Of a stretch of 64,000 bases of DNA, positions 1-10,028 are shown one piece after another. Source of the DNA: an uncultured Chlorobiaceae bacterium (GTDB lineage: Bacteria > Bacteroidota > Chlorobiia > Chlorobiales > Chlorobiaceae). The notes under the pieces are model-generated. The model searched no databases, was not told the DNA's origin, and saw nothing but the letters and a program-made list of their open reading frames with translations. Numbering within the stretch: the stretch's first letter is position 1; the number at the start of each line of letters is the position of its first letter. The stretch is taken from NCBI GenBank assembly GCA_903822595.1, contig CAIJPS010000020.1, forward strand, positions 1 to 64,000, given 5' to 3'. The position numbers were made by a program, and so were the translations under genes.

Positions 1-193
1 GGTCGCCAATAATACGGCGAAGAGGAGGTGGAAGCTCTCTGATGAGAGTCGGTATGGCAATGATCTGATCCCCGGCAGCGAGATGGGGCTGCTGATATAA
101 ATCAATCACCTCCAGAACGTACCGCCCATCCAGTTTTTCTTTGCAAATCTTCTTAATTCTGCTTTTGCCATAATGTATTTCAGCTTCATGATT
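1..193 (-). pseudogene. KaiB-domain C-terminal part, broken gene (runs off window start)
   Basis: The minus-strand frame reads a clear KaiB thioredoxin-like segment: KKICKEKLDGRYVLEVIDLY, then QPHLAAGDQIIAIPTLIREL and PPPLRRIIGD. The ID-L-QP-LA-GD-I-A-PTL and LPPP-R-IIGD strings are KaiB hallmarks. No ATG, GTG or TTG opens this frame before an in-frame TGA at 194-196. Reading through that TGA and shifting frame near 228-232 joins it to the ORF ending at 223, and the spacing from the first strand (YYRILVN) to KKIC fits a normal KaiB N-terminus. I infer one ancestral gene, sensor-like N-terminus plus KaiB domain, broken by a frameshift and a nonsense codon. The 3' end lies outside the window, so the later part could not be checked. 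Confidence 0.75.
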
Positions 194-222
194 TCAATTG
201 ACCAGAATGCGGTAATACGTTC

Positions 223-555
223 TTAACGAGCGCAAGAATATTCAGATCGGCGTAGCGCTTCATGCACTTTTTGCTCTGCTTCCTCGAGAAAAAAAAGTTG
301 TTTTTTCTGTGCTTCAAGTTCTCTGTAGCGAAGCAAAAGCTCCTGAAATATCAGAATAGCCTCTCTGGATGAGAAAGATGCATTCGATCGGTTTTCAAGC
401 TCTTCCTGCAGGCGATTTTCTGCGCTGCGCAACAAATCAGAAGTGTTGTTATCTGCAGGATCAATGTTTTTTTTCACCGCTATGTTTTTGCTTGTGCACG
501 TCCAATGGAACAAATAGCTCGTAGAACTTACGCTTTTTTTATAATTTTTTCGCAA
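223..555 (-). pseudogene. N-terminal fragment of a sensor-like/KaiB-domain gene
   Basis: A 110-residue frame with a TTG start and no internal ATG. Its middle (SDLLRSAENRLQEELENR, then an acidic-hydrophobic helix containing LLLRYRELEAQ and an EEAEQ coil) resembles the short helical region that precedes PAS domains in many bacterial sensor kinases. It ends at TAA just before the region that, in another frame, encodes a KaiB domain (1-193). It is best seen as the 5' part of that broken gene. The first 30 residues look unnatural, so the 5' end may be disrupted too. A short standalone protein cannot be excluded. Confidence 0.45.
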
Positions 556-683
556 AACACCTTTTCAGGCAAGGGCCCTGCTTGAGGATATGGTTGTGGC
601 GGGTGCATAGTGGAGCAAGGATCTCGGCACCTGACTCAAGCTCGGAGATGATCTCAGGATGTTTCCTGAGCGAGAGAGGCTAT

Positions 684-1934
684 TCAGTTTGTTTTGAGAT
701 CAAGCGAGCGGCTTGTGGCAATAAGGGCTGCCTTTCGTGCGGGATAGAGGCTTACCAGAAAACAGAGCAGGATTGCGGTGATGCTGACAGTAATAAAATC
801 GCCAGCTTGCATGTTTATCGGATAGGCCTGGATGATAAAGGCGCTTTTAGAGGGGAGTTGCACAAAGCCGTTGAGTTCCTGGAGTTTGCAGATGCTCCAT
901 GCAATGATTGTTCCTGCGGCAGTTCCTGCGATTCCGGTTATCCCTCCCTGAATGATGAAAATGGCCATGAACTGCGGCTTTTCCATTCCAAGGCAGCGGA
1001 GATAGAAGAGTTCGCGCTGTTTGTCGATGGCGGTCATGGCAAGAGCTCCGGTTAAGCTGAGGGCAGCAACAAGGATAATAAGCATCAGAACGCTGAAACT
1101 CACCCATTTTTCGAGCTGCATAACAGCGAAAATGTTGCTGTATTTTTCATCGAGGGTGCGCACCCGGAAGCTTGTTTTCAGGGGGCTACGAGCCAGCCAT
1201 TTCCTGAGGTTTTCGCTGAAGGTATCACCCGAGCCGTCCTCTTTTCCCCTGATATCAATACCTGAATACTCTCCCCTGCCCATGAGCAGGATTTTTTGGG
1301 CGAAGAGAGCAGAGGTGAGAACATAGCGGTCATCAAATATTTTCTGGAGGGAAAAAAGTGATGAGACGGTGGTTTCGGGAATGCCGAGCATTGGAATGAG
1401 GTAGGGTTCCGACAGCGATTCAAGGCCAAGAGAGATCAGTTCCGGGCTGAAAATCTTGACCTCTCTGAAGGGGTAGAGGTTTGTCCTCAAAGCCAGAAGT
1501 TCTCCGACGGCTATGGTTTCGGGCGTGAAAAAGGGGCGTGTTGCGTGGGTCTGACGCATTAACCTGCGCTGAGCCGCTTCGCTGACTCCTTTTACAATGA
1601 TCAGTTCGCTTTTCTCTCTGGTGGCCAGAATGGCCTCTCCTTCGGCAAACGGCTCTGCAGATCCGACGCCTTCGATTGCTCTTATTGATTGCAGGATGTT
1701 GTCGGATACCTTCATGGTTTTTCCGTCAAGAGGAATAAACTGAACGGGGCTGTCGATGGTGATGAAAAGATCCCGTGCAAGTTTCTGGAATCCGTTCAAA
1801 ACGCTCATGACCACAAGCAGCGTGCTGACGCCAAGAACGATTCCGGCAAGACTGATTGCTGAGATGATGTTGATTACCCTGAACCGTTTTCGGGCAAAAC
1901 TGAACCGTTTGGCAATCCATAAACCTGTTTTCAT
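684..1934 (-). CDS. LolC/LolE-family ABC transporter permease
   Basis: A 416-residue inner-membrane protein of the lipoprotein-releasing (LolCE/FtsX-MacB) permease family. The N-terminus has a basic start ([11 protein letters not shown]) and one membrane helix at about 22-43 with the typical VVMSVLNGF motif. A large periplasmic domain follows to about 270, then three helices near 275-300, 325-347 and 375-398. Family members, with a LolD ATPase, extract lipoproteins from the inner membrane and pass them to a periplasmic carrier. It lies 23 bases downstream of a second permease (1958-3232) on the same strand, so the two may form a heterodimer. No LolD-type ATPase is encoded in this window. Exact substrate is inferred from family only. 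Confidence 0.85.
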   Translation of the reverse strand: MKTGLWIAKRFSFARKRFRVINIISAISLAGIVLGVSTLLVVMSVLNGFQKLARDLFITIDSPVQFIPLDGKTMKVSDNILQSIRAIEGVGSAEPFAEGEAILATREKSELIIVKGVSEAAQRRLMRQTHATRPFFTPETIAVGELLALRTNLYPFREVKIFSPELISLGLESLSEPYLIPMLGIPETTVSSLFSLQKIFDDRYVLTSALFAQKILLMGRGEYSGIDIRGKEDGSGDTFSENLRKWLARSPLKTSFRVRTLDEKYSNIFAVMQLEKWVSFSVLMLIILVAALSLTGALAMTAIDKQRELFYLRCLGMEKPQFMAIFIIQGGITGIAGTAAGTIIAWSICKLQELNGFVQLPSKSAFIIQAYPINMQAGDFITVSITAILLCFLVSLYPARKAALIATSRSLDLKTN

Positions 1935-1957
1935 ACCACTGAACGTAATATTGATGG

Positions 1958-3232
1958 TTAGGCGCCCAATGCAGTTCCGGGTTTCAGCGAGGCAGCAATC
2001 CGTGCCGGAATAAATGCAAAGAGCAGGGTGAGAGCCATCACTGAGATGGAGACAAGAGCATAGTCCATCGGATTGATCAACAGTGGAACATATTTGATGA
2101 AATAGCTTTTTTCGGGCAGGGTGATGAGATGAAAGCGCAACTCGAAGAGCGAGAGCGAAAGGGCAAGAATGTTGCCGGTGACCACTCCGGCAAGTGAGAT
2201 CAGGAAGGCTTGTGCCATGAAAACAATGCTGATTTTACCGGGTTCAAGTCCGAGTGCGCTGAGCATGCCTATTTCACGGGTTTTTTCAATAATCAGCACC
2301 AACAGCGTTGAGATAATGTTGAAAACAGCTACGATGGTGATGGTGACAATCAACAGTGGCGTAATGTTTTTCTGAAGCTTGAGCCATTCAAAGAGATTGG
2401 CATAGCGCTGAAACACCGTATAGCCATAAAAGGGAAATCCAAGAACATTAACCACCTCTTTGACGGTGTTTTGCAGTTGGTTGAGGTTGTGCACGTTGGC
2501 ATCGTAGCCGCTGATCATCATGGGATTGAATCGCTGCTGAAGCTGTTTCAGGTCGGCGATGACAACAAAATCATCAAATCCCTCCTGAAGCCCTGTATCG
2601 TAGATGCCGCGAATCTCTCCAACCTCCAGATCAAGGGAGGAGAGCATGTCGACAATGTTTTTGTTGCCTGCAATAAGTTTGGCGCCCGACGCCTTGCTTC
2701 CAAGGCCGACGAGCATCACCTTTTTCCCTACTCTGAGATCAAGATTTTCGGCCAGCGTCTGACCGGCGTAGAGTGCTATACCGGTAACATTATCTTTCCC
2801 TTCAAGGCTTCCTGCCCGAAGAAATTGTTTCAGAAAGCCTCTCTTTTCCTTATAGCTGACTCCCCTGACGACAACGGGTTTGCTGTGCCAGATTTTATCA
2901 TCGCCTTTAGCACTGCGGCTTCGAAGCACAAAACTTTTTTCCAGAAAGGGTGAGGCGTTTGCAATGTTCGGGTTATCGGCAATCCGTGTAAGATCGATGC
3001 GGCGTTCCTGAAAAAACTGCTCGTCGGGATGGCGGATCTGCATATGGGCGCTGAAGCTGATCAACTTGTTTTCCACACTGCCGGCAAATCCGTTCACAAT
3101 CGAGAGTGTCAGAATAAGGGCGGCTGTTCCGACGGCGATACCGATAACGGCAACCATAACGATAAAGGTTGGTTTCGTTGCCGAACGCTGTTTGAATGCA
3201 AAGCGCCTTGCAATGTAGAACTCGGGTTTCAT
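1958..3232 (-). CDS. LolC/LolE-family ABC transporter permease
   Basis: A 424-residue permease with the same architecture as its downstream neighbour: N-terminal helix at about 22-45 (ending [17 protein letters not shown]), large periplasmic domain, and a C-terminal bundle of three helices from about 290, including a segment rich in I, T and V followed by [21 protein letters not shown], the conserved FtsX-domain loop. The start codon overlaps the stop of the diguanylate cyclase gene upstream by four bases (ATGA), so it is probably translationally coupled in the operon spanning 684-5455. It probably pairs with the 684-1934 product. The energising ATPase must be encoded elsewhere. Confidence 0.87.
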   Translation of the reverse strand: MKPEFYIARRFAFKQRSATKPTFIVMVAVIGIAVGTAALILTLSIVNGFAGSVENKLISFSAHMQIRHPDEQFFQERRIDLTRIADNPNIANASPFLEKSFVLRSRSAKGDDKIWHSKPVVVRGVSYKEKRGFLKQFLRAGSLEGKDNVTGIALYAGQTLAENLDLRVGKKVMLVGLGSKASGAKLIAGNKNIVDMLSSLDLEVGEIRGIYDTGLQEGFDDFVVIADLKQLQQRFNPMMISGYDANVHNLNQLQNTVKEVVNVLGFPFYGYTVFQRYANLFEWLKLQKNITPLLIVTITIVAVFNIISTLLVLIIEKTREIGMLSALGLEPGKISIVFMAQAFLISLAGVVTGNILALSLSLFELRFHLITLPEKSYFIKYVPLLINPMDYALVSISVMALTLLFAFIPARIAASLKPGTALGA

Positions 3233-4521
3233 CCCGTTTTACTGTTTTGACTGTTCATGGAGAGAAAGGTTACCACGTTGTTCCTTCCGGTAGATTTTGC
3301 CTTGTAGAGTGCCCTGTCGGCATTGTTGACCAGGTTATGCCAGTCAGCAGCATCAGCGGGGAACGTAGCAATGCCGATACTGACCGTGAGCTTTCCGGCT
3401 GCCTGATGCTCTTCATGCGGGAAAGATTTGTCGCTGATAATCTTGCGCAGGCGTTTAGCTATTTCGTATGCTGTATCGGTATCTGTTTTTGGAAACAGCA
3501 CAGCAAACTCTTCACCACCAAAGCGTGAAGGAACATCGTATGCCCTGCATTGCATGCTGATGATATCGGCGAGCGCTTTAAGGGCCCGGTCACCTGCCAT
3601 ATGACCATTGGTATCATTGTAGCGTTTAAAGTAATCAATATCGATCATGGCAAGGGAGACCTGTTCACCAAGTCGCTTCGAGCGTTCAACCTCTATAATC
3701 AAATGCTCCTTGAAATGGCGGTAGTTATAGAGATTTGTCTTTTCGTCTCGAATATGAAGTTCATTAAGCTTTTTGTTTTTGGCTTCAATATCACCGCAAA
3801 AACTCATGATTGAGCGGGTAACCTGGGTGATGTCGCTGGAGTACTCTGTATCAGTCAACTCTTTTTTCATCTCTTCGGCGGTATCGCGAATACTCTCAGG
3901 AATGTTTTTGTTGATTAGTTTTAGCTGTCCGGCAAGCTGGGAAAGAGGAATGAGTGTCTGGCGGTAATTGTTGTGAAGCATCCATCCTGCAGTGATGCTC
4001 AATGTCAACAGTACGGCAAGAATAAATAACAGAAAAAATTCGTTGATGACAACAAGTTTGACTGAGGCATCTTTTGATTCTATTTTGGCCTTTTCAATGC
4101 TCTTTTCCAGGTCAAGTCTCAAGAGTTCAAGATTTTCTCCGGCCAGCAGTGTTGGCCAACTCTCTCTTGTGAGGTTCATTGATGCAAAAGGTTGAAATCC
4201 AGCCTCATGCATCTCATTGAGAAGTTTTTCGTACACGAAGAGCAGTACTTCGGAATGTTGCTCGTTTTTTATTGCCAACTCTTCCGCTGCAACATTCAGG
4301 GATTGTTCAGGATTCCTCGACATTTCGAACTCAATGAGTTTGCCTCTGAAATCAACCAGGTCAAGGTAGCAAGCCTGTTTTTTTTCAACCGCCACAAGAA
4401 GGTTGTGCTGTGTCAAAAAAAAGCCTGCTGTACCGGCTATAACAATGAGTAAACTGATTGTTCCGGTAAAGACAATGGCTTGTAACGGTGAGATTTTTTT
4501 AATGGTAGGCCAAGCGATCAT
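3229..4521 (-). CDS. membrane-bound GGDEF diguanylate cyclase
   Basis: A 430-residue signalling enzyme that should make cyclic di-GMP from GTP. Membrane helices lie at about 15-37 and 158-182 and flank a periplasmic helical domain of about 120 residues. A linker (183-255) leads to a complete GGDEF domain (256-420). The active site reads GGEEF (335-339), and an RxxD inhibitory site (RAYD, 326-329) sits five residues ahead, so both synthesis and product feedback inhibition look intact. DxxxF (DIDYF) and NxxxGHxxGD motifs are also present. It lies 7 bases after a PstS-like lipoprotein gene and overlaps the Lol-type permease gene by four bases. The periplasmic domain is a plausible sensor, and the neighbouring binding protein is a candidate partner (inference). 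Confidence 0.9.
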   Translation of the reverse strand: MIAWPTIKKISPLQAIVFTGTISLLIVIAGTAGFFLTQHNLLVAVEKKQACYLDLVDFRGKLIEFEMSRNPEQSLNVAAEELAIKNEQHSEVLLFVYEKLLNEMHEAGFQPFASMNLTRESWPTLLAGENLELLRLDLEKSIEKAKIESKDASVKLVVINEFFLLFILAVLLTLSITAGWMLHNNYRQTLIPLSQLAGQLKLINKNIPESIRDTAEEMKKELTDTEYSSDITQVTRSIMSFCGDIEAKNKKLNELHIRDEKTNLYNYRHFKEHLIIEVERSKRLGEQVSLAMIDIDYFKRYNDTNGHMAGDRALKALADIISMQCRAYDVPSRFGGEEFAVLFPKTDTDTAYEIAKRLRKIISDKSFPHEEHQAAGKLTVSIGIATFPADAADWHNLVNNADRALYKAKSTGRNNVVTFLSMNSQNSKTG

Positions 4522-4528
4522 TATACAG

Positions 4529-5455
4529 TTATTTCAGAATAATTGTTCGTTCAACAAGCCTGAAAGGGGCAATCGTGCTTCTTTCGAATGCTTTTTGCCC
4601 TGAACTACTGCCGAGCCACGAACCAAACCCTATAGCAAGCCCGTCGCCGGGACAATATACATAGTAAACAGTTGTAATAAGGGGGTATCGTCCTTCAAAG
4701 ATATTTTGCTGGGTTGGCAGATATGCCGCCGTACGGTCCCCCTCTATTGTGAGAGGAACTATCCTGATGTTTTTATCTCTTTTTCCCTCTTTAAGTGCAA
4801 TAGTGAGTCCTCTGTCGAGCGAGGAGCGGAAAAGCAGGCCGACAGCCCTGTTGTCGACAGAAACTCTTTCGATCAGTTCAGCCTCGCTGTTGCATGCCCA
4901 AGGGTGCAAATCCCCTCTTTTTTTCCCCGTTTGTGCTGCAAAAACAGAGAGAAGTCGAAAATCATCAGCGATGACCAGAGGGGTCACTCCCCCCTTTCCC
5001 TGTTCTGAAAAAATGGTAACAAGCTCTTCGATTGAGAGTTTGATGGCTGAATTATTGTTATTGACAATGCAGACAATGGCATCGCGGGCAACTGGTTCAC
5101 GACGAATCGTCCGTTTCAGTTTTGAAAAAAGCGAGTCTTCTGCAGCTTCAGGTTCACCGCTGATCAATGCTGCATTTACCTTGCCATCAAGAAGATTTTT
5201 CAGGCTTTTTCTGGACGCGTCAGGTCGCAGAATTATCTTCGCATCTGGATAATATCGGCTGAACATCTCTGTCTGACTTCCGGCAATCTCCTCAAGCTGA
5301 CGATCAACCGCAAGGGTCATGCTTCCGCTTTTGGCGGTTTCGCTGGCTGGCTGCTGAGTGCAGTTCAGCAATAAAAACGCAGGCCAAAGAAACAACAGAG
5401 AGCTTATGACCTTACAGAGGTCTCTATGAGTGGCTTTTCTTTTCATGGTCATCAC
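4529..5455 (-). CDS. PstS-like periplasmic substrate-binding lipoprotein
   Basis: A 308-residue protein with a hydrophobic N-terminal signal (about 17-31) ending in a lipobox-like LLLNC (Cys32); Asn just before the Cys is atypical. The remainder resembles PstS/PBP-like phosphate-binding proteins: an N-terminal strand (MTLAVDRQLEEI), ALISGEPEAAE, the AIVCIVNNNN segment (family members have VNP-N-), an LSIEELVTIFSE helix, and a C-terminal YPLITTVYYVY strand like the YP-----YI motif. No pst transporter genes are adjacent. Instead it is first in an operon with a diguanylate cyclase. It may therefore act as a ligand sensor rather than a transporter component (inference). Ligand unknown. Confidence 0.75.
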   Translation of the reverse strand: MMTMKRKATHRDLCKVISSLLFLWPAFLLLNCTQQPASETAKSGSMTLAVDRQLEEIAGSQTEMFSRYYPDAKIILRPDASRKSLKNLLDGKVNAALISGEPEAAEDSLFSKLKRTIRREPVARDAIVCIVNNNNSAIKLSIEELVTIFSEQGKGGVTPLVIADDFRLLSVFAAQTGKKRGDLHPWACNSEAELIERVSVDNRAVGLLFRSSLDRGLTIALKEGKRDKNIRIVPLTIEGDRTAAYLPTQQNIFEGRYPLITTVYYVYCPGDGLAIGFGSWLGSSSGQKAFERSTIAPFRLVERTIILK

Positions 5456-5686
5456 ACTCTTTTCTTTTTACCCTTTTGACGGCGCTCTCTCCAAGTTCAA
5501 TCGCTAAGATAAGGAGAAAAAAGATGTTGCCATAAAAAACCGTCTGCATGTTACCAAGATGAAAAAAAACATTTCGTGTTCTTGAAAATCACGTAAAAAA
5601 GGTTAATATTTCGGCCTTCCGGAACATCTGATTGCGAAAACATATCTTTTTTTATTAAAAACGCTTATTACGAGCATATTACATAA

Positions 5687-6727
5687 ATGGCGGCACTTGT
5701 ACCAGAGAGTTCGACAAAGTATTCAGTATCAATAATCGGAGCTTCCGGTTATTCCGGAGCTGAGCTGACGAGACTGCTGCTGCTTCATCCGAATGTCGAG
5801 CTGCAGGAGTTGTATGCTTTTTCCCAGGCAGGTAAACGTGTTTCGGAACTTTATCCTCTCCTTTCCTGCGACAAGCTTTACAAGCCTTACAGCGGAGAGA
5901 CTGAGAGTGATGTTTATTTTCTTGCGTTACCCCATGGTGAGGCTCTGCAACTTGTTCCCCCTCTTGTAGAGGCAGGCAAAACTGTTATCGATCTTTCAGG
6001 CGACTTCAGGCTGAAAAGTGTGATTGAGCATGAGCAGTTCTACAAACAGACCAAATCTTCTGACTCTGTGATGACCTACGGCATGGCAGAATTGTTCCGC
6101 GACGAAATCATCAAGGCAAAGGCGATCAGTAATCCCGGCTGTTTTGCTACGAGCATCATTCTTGGTGTTGCGCCGCTTTTTTCTTCCAATGAGGGTGGAA
6201 TCAAGGTTCGTGCAATCAACTGTACTTCCACGTCCGGTATTTCAGGAGCGGGACGAAGCAGCAAGACCGAGTTGTCGTTTTCGGAGATGAGCGAAAATGT
6301 CAGGGCTTACAAAGTTGGTGTTCATCAGCATATTCCTGAAATCATGCAGGCTCTCGGTACCTCCGCTTCCAATCCGTCATTTGATTTTACCTTTACACCG
6401 ATGATTGGTTCTTTGGTGAGGGGTATTTACAGTATTCTTAATGTTCAATTGGAAAGCTCTCTTGACGTTGAGCGAATCAAGGTGCTCTACCATCGCTTTT
6501 ATCCAAAAAAAAGGACTCCATTTGTCAGGGTTCGCGACGCCATGACCGAAGTCAGACATGTTGCCCATACCAATTTTTGTGATATTCACATCGCTCATGC
6601 CACCGCTACTGGTTCGCTGGTAATCGTCACCGCGATCGATAATCTTCTGAAGGGCGCTGCCGGGCAGGCAGTTCAGAATATGAACCTTATGCTCGATCTG
6701 GGTGAAACAACCGGATTGTCGTTTTAA
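5687..6727 (+). CDS. argC: N-acetyl-gamma-glutamyl-phosphate reductase
   Basis: A 346-residue NADP-dependent reductase for the third step of arginine synthesis, turning N-acetylglutamyl phosphate into the semialdehyde. The N-terminal Rossmann motif is [21 protein letters not shown] (residues 14-34 region), the catalytic cysteine is Cys152 in NPGCFATS, and the His of HQHIPE follows. Length is normal for the short bacterial type. It is the first gene of the run argC-J-B-F-R-G on the plus strand. The 230-base upstream gap separates it from the divergent PstS-like gene, so the operon promoter probably lies there. ArgR is encoded downstream and is the likely repressor. Confidence 0.97.
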   Translation: MAALVPESSTKYSVSIIGASGYSGAELTRLLLLHPNVELQELYAFSQAGKRVSELYPLLSCDKLYKPYSGETESDVYFLALPHGEALQLVPPLVEAGKTVIDLSGDFRLKSVIEHEQFYKQTKSSDSVMTYGMAELFRDEIIKAKAISNPGCFATSIILGVAPLFSSNEGGIKVRAINCTSTSGISGAGRSSKTELSFSEMSENVRAYKVGVHQHIPEIMQALGTSASNPSFDFTFTPMIGSLVRGIYSILNVQLESSLDVERIKVLYHRFYPKKRTPFVRVRDAMTEVRHVAHTNFCDIHIAHATATGSLVIVTAIDNLLKGAAGQAVQNMNLMLDLGETTGLSF

Positions 6728-6759
6728 TTTATTTAACCATTAATCAGGCCTGCACTGCA

Positions 6760-8043
6760 TTGGAGAAATTCCATAAAGGGCTTAAAGTTATCCGTGAGCT
6801 TTCTGCTGTAACTCCCTGGCCGGCATCAGTCACCCCTATGCTGGCGGAATCTGACGGAACCCATGGCTTCTGGCCTGCAGGTTTTTCTGCAGGCGCGGTC
6901 TCTGCTGCCATCAAGTATGAACGGCAAGATCTGATGTTTCTCGTGGCGGATCGCCCTTCAAGCGCGGCTGCGCTCTTTACTCTTAACCTCTGCTGTGCAG
7001 CTCCGGTAATGCTTTCACGTGAGCACCTGCAACGCTCGCCCACCTCAATGCGGGCTATTATATGCAACAGTGGCAATGCCAATGCGGCCACCGGTGAAAA
7101 AGGAATGGATGATGCCCTCGCAATGGCTGAAGCTGTTGCACGGGAACTTGCCATCAGGCCTGAAGAGGTTCTTGTTGCTTCAACCGGTGTTATCGGACAG
7201 CTCTTGCCCATGGAAAGAGTTCTTGGCGGGATTTCCGCTCTCCCCTCCAGCTTGCAGCATGAATCAGGCATTGAGGTGGCCCAGGCAATCATGACCACCG
7301 ATACCTTCCCCAAATTTTTTACTCTCGAACTTCAGTTGTCGAGTGGTACTGTTCGTTTGAGTGGTATAGCCAAAGGCTCAGGCATGATTTGCCCGAACAT
7401 GGCGACCATGCTGGCCATTCTTGCGACAGATGCGTCCATAGCTCCGGCCCTCCTCCAGAAAGCGCTGAAGCTTGCAAACTGCAAAAGTTTTAACGCCATT
7501 ACCGTTGACGGTGATACAAGTACGAATGATATGGTCTCCATTCTGGCCAGTGGCATCGGCCCTGAAATTGTGGCAGAGAGCGGTGATTTTACTCTTTTTT
7601 GTGAAGCACTTGAAGCACTGATGGCTTTTCTTGCCAAGCTTATTGTCATTGATGGAGAGGGGGCAACAAAACTGGTCGCAATCACCGTCGAAGGGGCTGC
7701 TGATGATCGCGATGCCGAGCTTGCAGCCAGAACCATAGCGCAGTCGAGTCTTGTCAAAACAGCCATTCACGGAGAGGATGCCAACTGGGGAAGAGTTGTT
7801 GCTGCTGCTGGTCGCTCCGGAGCATTGTTCAACCAGGAGGATCTTGAACTCTATTTTAACGATCTCTGTATTCTAAAGCCTGGTTTTGTCGCTGATTACT
7901 CTGAAACAGAGGCATTGGAGATCATGGCAAAAGATTCCTACACCATCACGCTCATTCTGGGCAACGGCCCTGGACAAGCAACCGTGTGGAGCTGCGACTT
8001 GAGCAAGGAGTATGTCGATATAAATGGAAGCTACAGAAGCTGA
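6760..8043 (+). CDS. argJ: glutamate N-acetyltransferase / ornithine acetyltransferase (ArgJ)
   Basis: A 427-residue self-cleaving enzyme that moves the acetyl group from N-acetylornithine to glutamate, making the arginine pathway cyclic. The autocleavage site is Thr216 within [16 protein letters not shown]; the new N-terminal Thr is the nucleophile. Other family strings are [10 protein letters not shown] and HGEDANWGR. The reading frame opens with TTG at 6760. The first in-frame ATG (6838) would cut off about 26 residues, and no good ribosome site precedes either, so the start is uncertain. It follows argC by 32 bases. Presence of ArgJ means a separate argE deacetylase is not required. Confidence 0.95.
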   Translation: MEKFHKGLKVIRELSAVTPWPASVTPMLAESDGTHGFWPAGFSAGAVSAAIKYERQDLMFLVADRPSSAAALFTLNLCCAAPVMLSREHLQRSPTSMRAIICNSGNANAATGEKGMDDALAMAEAVARELAIRPEEVLVASTGVIGQLLPMERVLGGISALPSSLQHESGIEVAQAIMTTDTFPKFFTLELQLSSGTVRLSGIAKGSGMICPNMATMLAILATDASIAPALLQKALKLANCKSFNAITVDGDTSTNDMVSILASGIGPEIVAESGDFTLFCEALEALMAFLAKLIVIDGEGATKLVAITVEGAADDRDAELAARTIAQSSLVKTAIHGEDANWGRVVAAAGRSGALFNQEDLELYFNDLCILKPGFVADYSETEALEIMAKDSYTITLILGNGPGQATVWSCDLSKEYVDINGSYRS

Positions 8044-8078
8044 TACATCCCTTAACCATCAAGAGCAATATTTCCATA

Positions 8079-8993
8079 ATGGACACGTTACCGTGCAATG
8101 AATTGAATCCGGAAAGAAAGGCAGCCCATGCTGCTATCGGCCCTGTACTTATTGAGGCGTTACCTTATATCCGCAAGTTTGAAGGCAAGACCTTTGTTAT
8201 CAAATATGGCGGTGCTGCCATGAAGGATTCCTGCCTTAAAAACAGTTTTGCCCAGAATGTTACCCTTCTGCGTAAAGTTGGCATCAAGATTGTACTTGTA
8301 CATGGTGGAGGCGATGCCATAACCAAAACGGCTGAAAAACTTGGAATCTCTTCACGATTTCTGCATGGACGAAGAGTAACTGACAAAGAGATGATCTCGG
8401 TCATACAGATGACCCTTGCCGGCAAGGTCAACCAGGATATTGTCCAGTTGATCAGTGAGCATGGCGGCAAGGCTGTGGGAGTAACCGGCCTTGATGCCGA
8501 CACCATAAAGGCAGTTCCTCATCAGAATGCTGAAACGCTTGGATTAGTGGGTGAGGTAGAGCAGATTAACACCGTCTATATCGATTTGCTTTGCCGTGCA
8601 GGACTGATTCCTGTCATCGCTCCGATCGGTTTCGACGACAAGGGAAATGTTTACAATATCAATGCTGATGATGCAGCAAGCAGTATCGCGATTGCCCTGA
8701 AAGCTGAAAAGCTCATCTATGTCAGTGATGTCGAAGGTATTCATGTGGGCGAAAGAATCCTCAAAACCATCTGCAAAACTGAAGCCGCTGACTTTATCGA
8801 ACAGGGAATCATTTCTGGCGGCATGATTCCGAAAGTTCTCTCGGCGTTTAAAACGCTTGACAGTGGAGTCGGAAAAATTCATCTTATTGACGGAAAATCA
8901 ACACATTCGCTCCTGCTTGAAATATTTACACACGAAGGGGTTGGAACCCAGTTTATTGCAGAGCAGGACAGTGATCAATCACTAAACAGCTAA
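8079..8993 (+). CDS. argB: acetylglutamate kinase
   Basis: A 304-residue kinase that phosphorylates N-acetylglutamate. It shows the amino-acid-kinase motifs VIKYGGAAM near residue 40, LVHGGG, and a C-terminal SGGMIPKV. The open frame extends 31 codons further upstream into argJ, but ATG 8079 gives [12 protein letters not shown] and the length and N-terminal helix expected of arginine-sensitive hexameric enzymes. An N-terminal extension of this kind is linked to feedback inhibition by arginine in the family. It starts 35 bases after argJ stops and ends 4 bases before argF. Confidence 0.95.
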   Translation: MDTLPCNELNPERKAAHAAIGPVLIEALPYIRKFEGKTFVIKYGGAAMKDSCLKNSFAQNVTLLRKVGIKIVLVHGGGDAITKTAEKLGISSRFLHGRRVTDKEMISVIQMTLAGKVNQDIVQLISEHGGKAVGVTGLDADTIKAVPHQNAETLGLVGEVEQINTVYIDLLCRAGLIPVIAPIGFDDKGNVYNINADDAASSIAIALKAEKLIYVSDVEGIHVGERILKTICKTEAADFIEQGIISGGMIPKVLSAFKTLDSGVGKIHLIDGKSTHSLLLEIFTHEGVGTQFIAEQDSDQSLNS

Positions 8994-8997
8994 CGGA

Positions 8998-10014
8998 ATG
9001 GAAGATGTTCAAATAAGGAAAGTACCTGCCAAACGTGATTTTCTTGGTTTTTCACCGCTTGATGGCGGCAAGATTATTGAGTTGTTCGATTACTCCCTCT
9101 TCATTAAAAAAAAGAGGGCTGAAAGCCCTTCCGCATCCGGTTTTTTGCCACTTCGCGATAAAACAGTGGCCATGATTTTCAGCAAACCTTCACTGAGAAC
9201 AAGGGTCTCTTTTGAACTTGGCATACATGAACTTGGAGGGTATGCCATCAATCTTGATGGTCAGGCAATTGGTCTTGGTTCACGTGAATCGGTGCAGGAT
9301 GTCGCACAGCTTCTCTCCCGCTACAATGATGCCATCGTTGCACGTTTACATGAACATGCCACTATCGAAGGACTTGCCGAGAACGCCTCAATTCCGGTCA
9401 TCAATGCATTGACCGATCTTTCGCACCCCTGCCAGATATTGGCTGATGCCTTTACGCTCTACGAAAAGTCGATGTGGCATGAGGGAATCAAGGTTGTCTT
9501 TGTCGGTGACGGCAATAATGTCGCCAATTCATGGATAGAGTTGGCAGGAATGCTTCCCTTTCACTTTGTGCTTGCATGCCCGGAAGGGTACATGCCAAAC
9601 GAGGGAGTGCTCAAAGCCGCACGCCAGAAAGGGATCAGCCGTATCGAGATTCTGCATGATCCAAAAGAGGCTGCCGCCAGCGCGGATGTGCTCTATACTG
9701 ATGTCTGGACCAGTATGGGGCAGGAGACCGAGAGAGATGAGCGTCTCCGAATCTTCTCCCCCTTTCAGATCAACCGAACCTTGCTTGCAGAGGCAAAACC
9801 CGGTGCAGTCGTTATGCACTGTATGCCGGCACACCGTGGTCAGGAGATAAGCGCGGAGGTTATGGATGGGCCGCAATCCATCATTCTTGATCAGGCTGAA
9901 AACCGCCTCCATGTCCAGAAGGCTCTTCTGGTCAAGCTTTTGAACCATGAAGAGTACAGAAAATTCCATCTGACACACCGACTCCTGAATGCCGCCAGAA
10001 AAATCAGGCACTGA
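8998..10014 (+). CDS. argF: ornithine carbamoyltransferase
   Basis: A 338-residue enzyme making citrulline from ornithine and carbamoyl phosphate. The carbamoyl phosphate site SLRTR, the HPCQ motif (DLSHPCQILADA) and the ornithine-loop HCMPAHRG are all present. It is somewhat longer than the usual 305-315 residues because of an N-terminal extension and a C-terminal tail. The start ATG lies 4 bases after the argB stop, consistent with coupled translation. The acidic tail after LLVKLLNHE is not needed for catalysis in relatives. Confidence 0.95.
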   Translation: MEDVQIRKVPAKRDFLGFSPLDGGKIIELFDYSLFIKKKRAESPSASGFLPLRDKTVAMIFSKPSLRTRVSFELGIHELGGYAINLDGQAIGLGSRESVQDVAQLLSRYNDAIVARLHEHATIEGLAENASIPVINALTDLSHPCQILADAFTLYEKSMWHEGIKVVFVGDGNNVANSWIELAGMLPFHFVLACPEGYMPNEGVLKAARQKGISRIEILHDPKEAAASADVLYTDVWTSMGQETERDERLRIFSPFQINRTLLAEAKPGAVVMHCMPAHRGQEISAEVMDGPQSIILDQAENRLHVQKALLVKLLNHEEYRKFHLTHRLLNAARKIRH

Positions 10015-10028
10015 AGGATGATGCGACA

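Noticed and set aside
556-683. Short coding-like stretch between the first permease and the KaiB relic
   Set aside because: A 43-residue frame (KHPEIISELESG and on) has no start codon and no recognisable family, so it is not called.
582-1055. 157-residue plus-strand frame
   Set aside because: It overlaps the Lol-type permease in antisense and has no family likeness.
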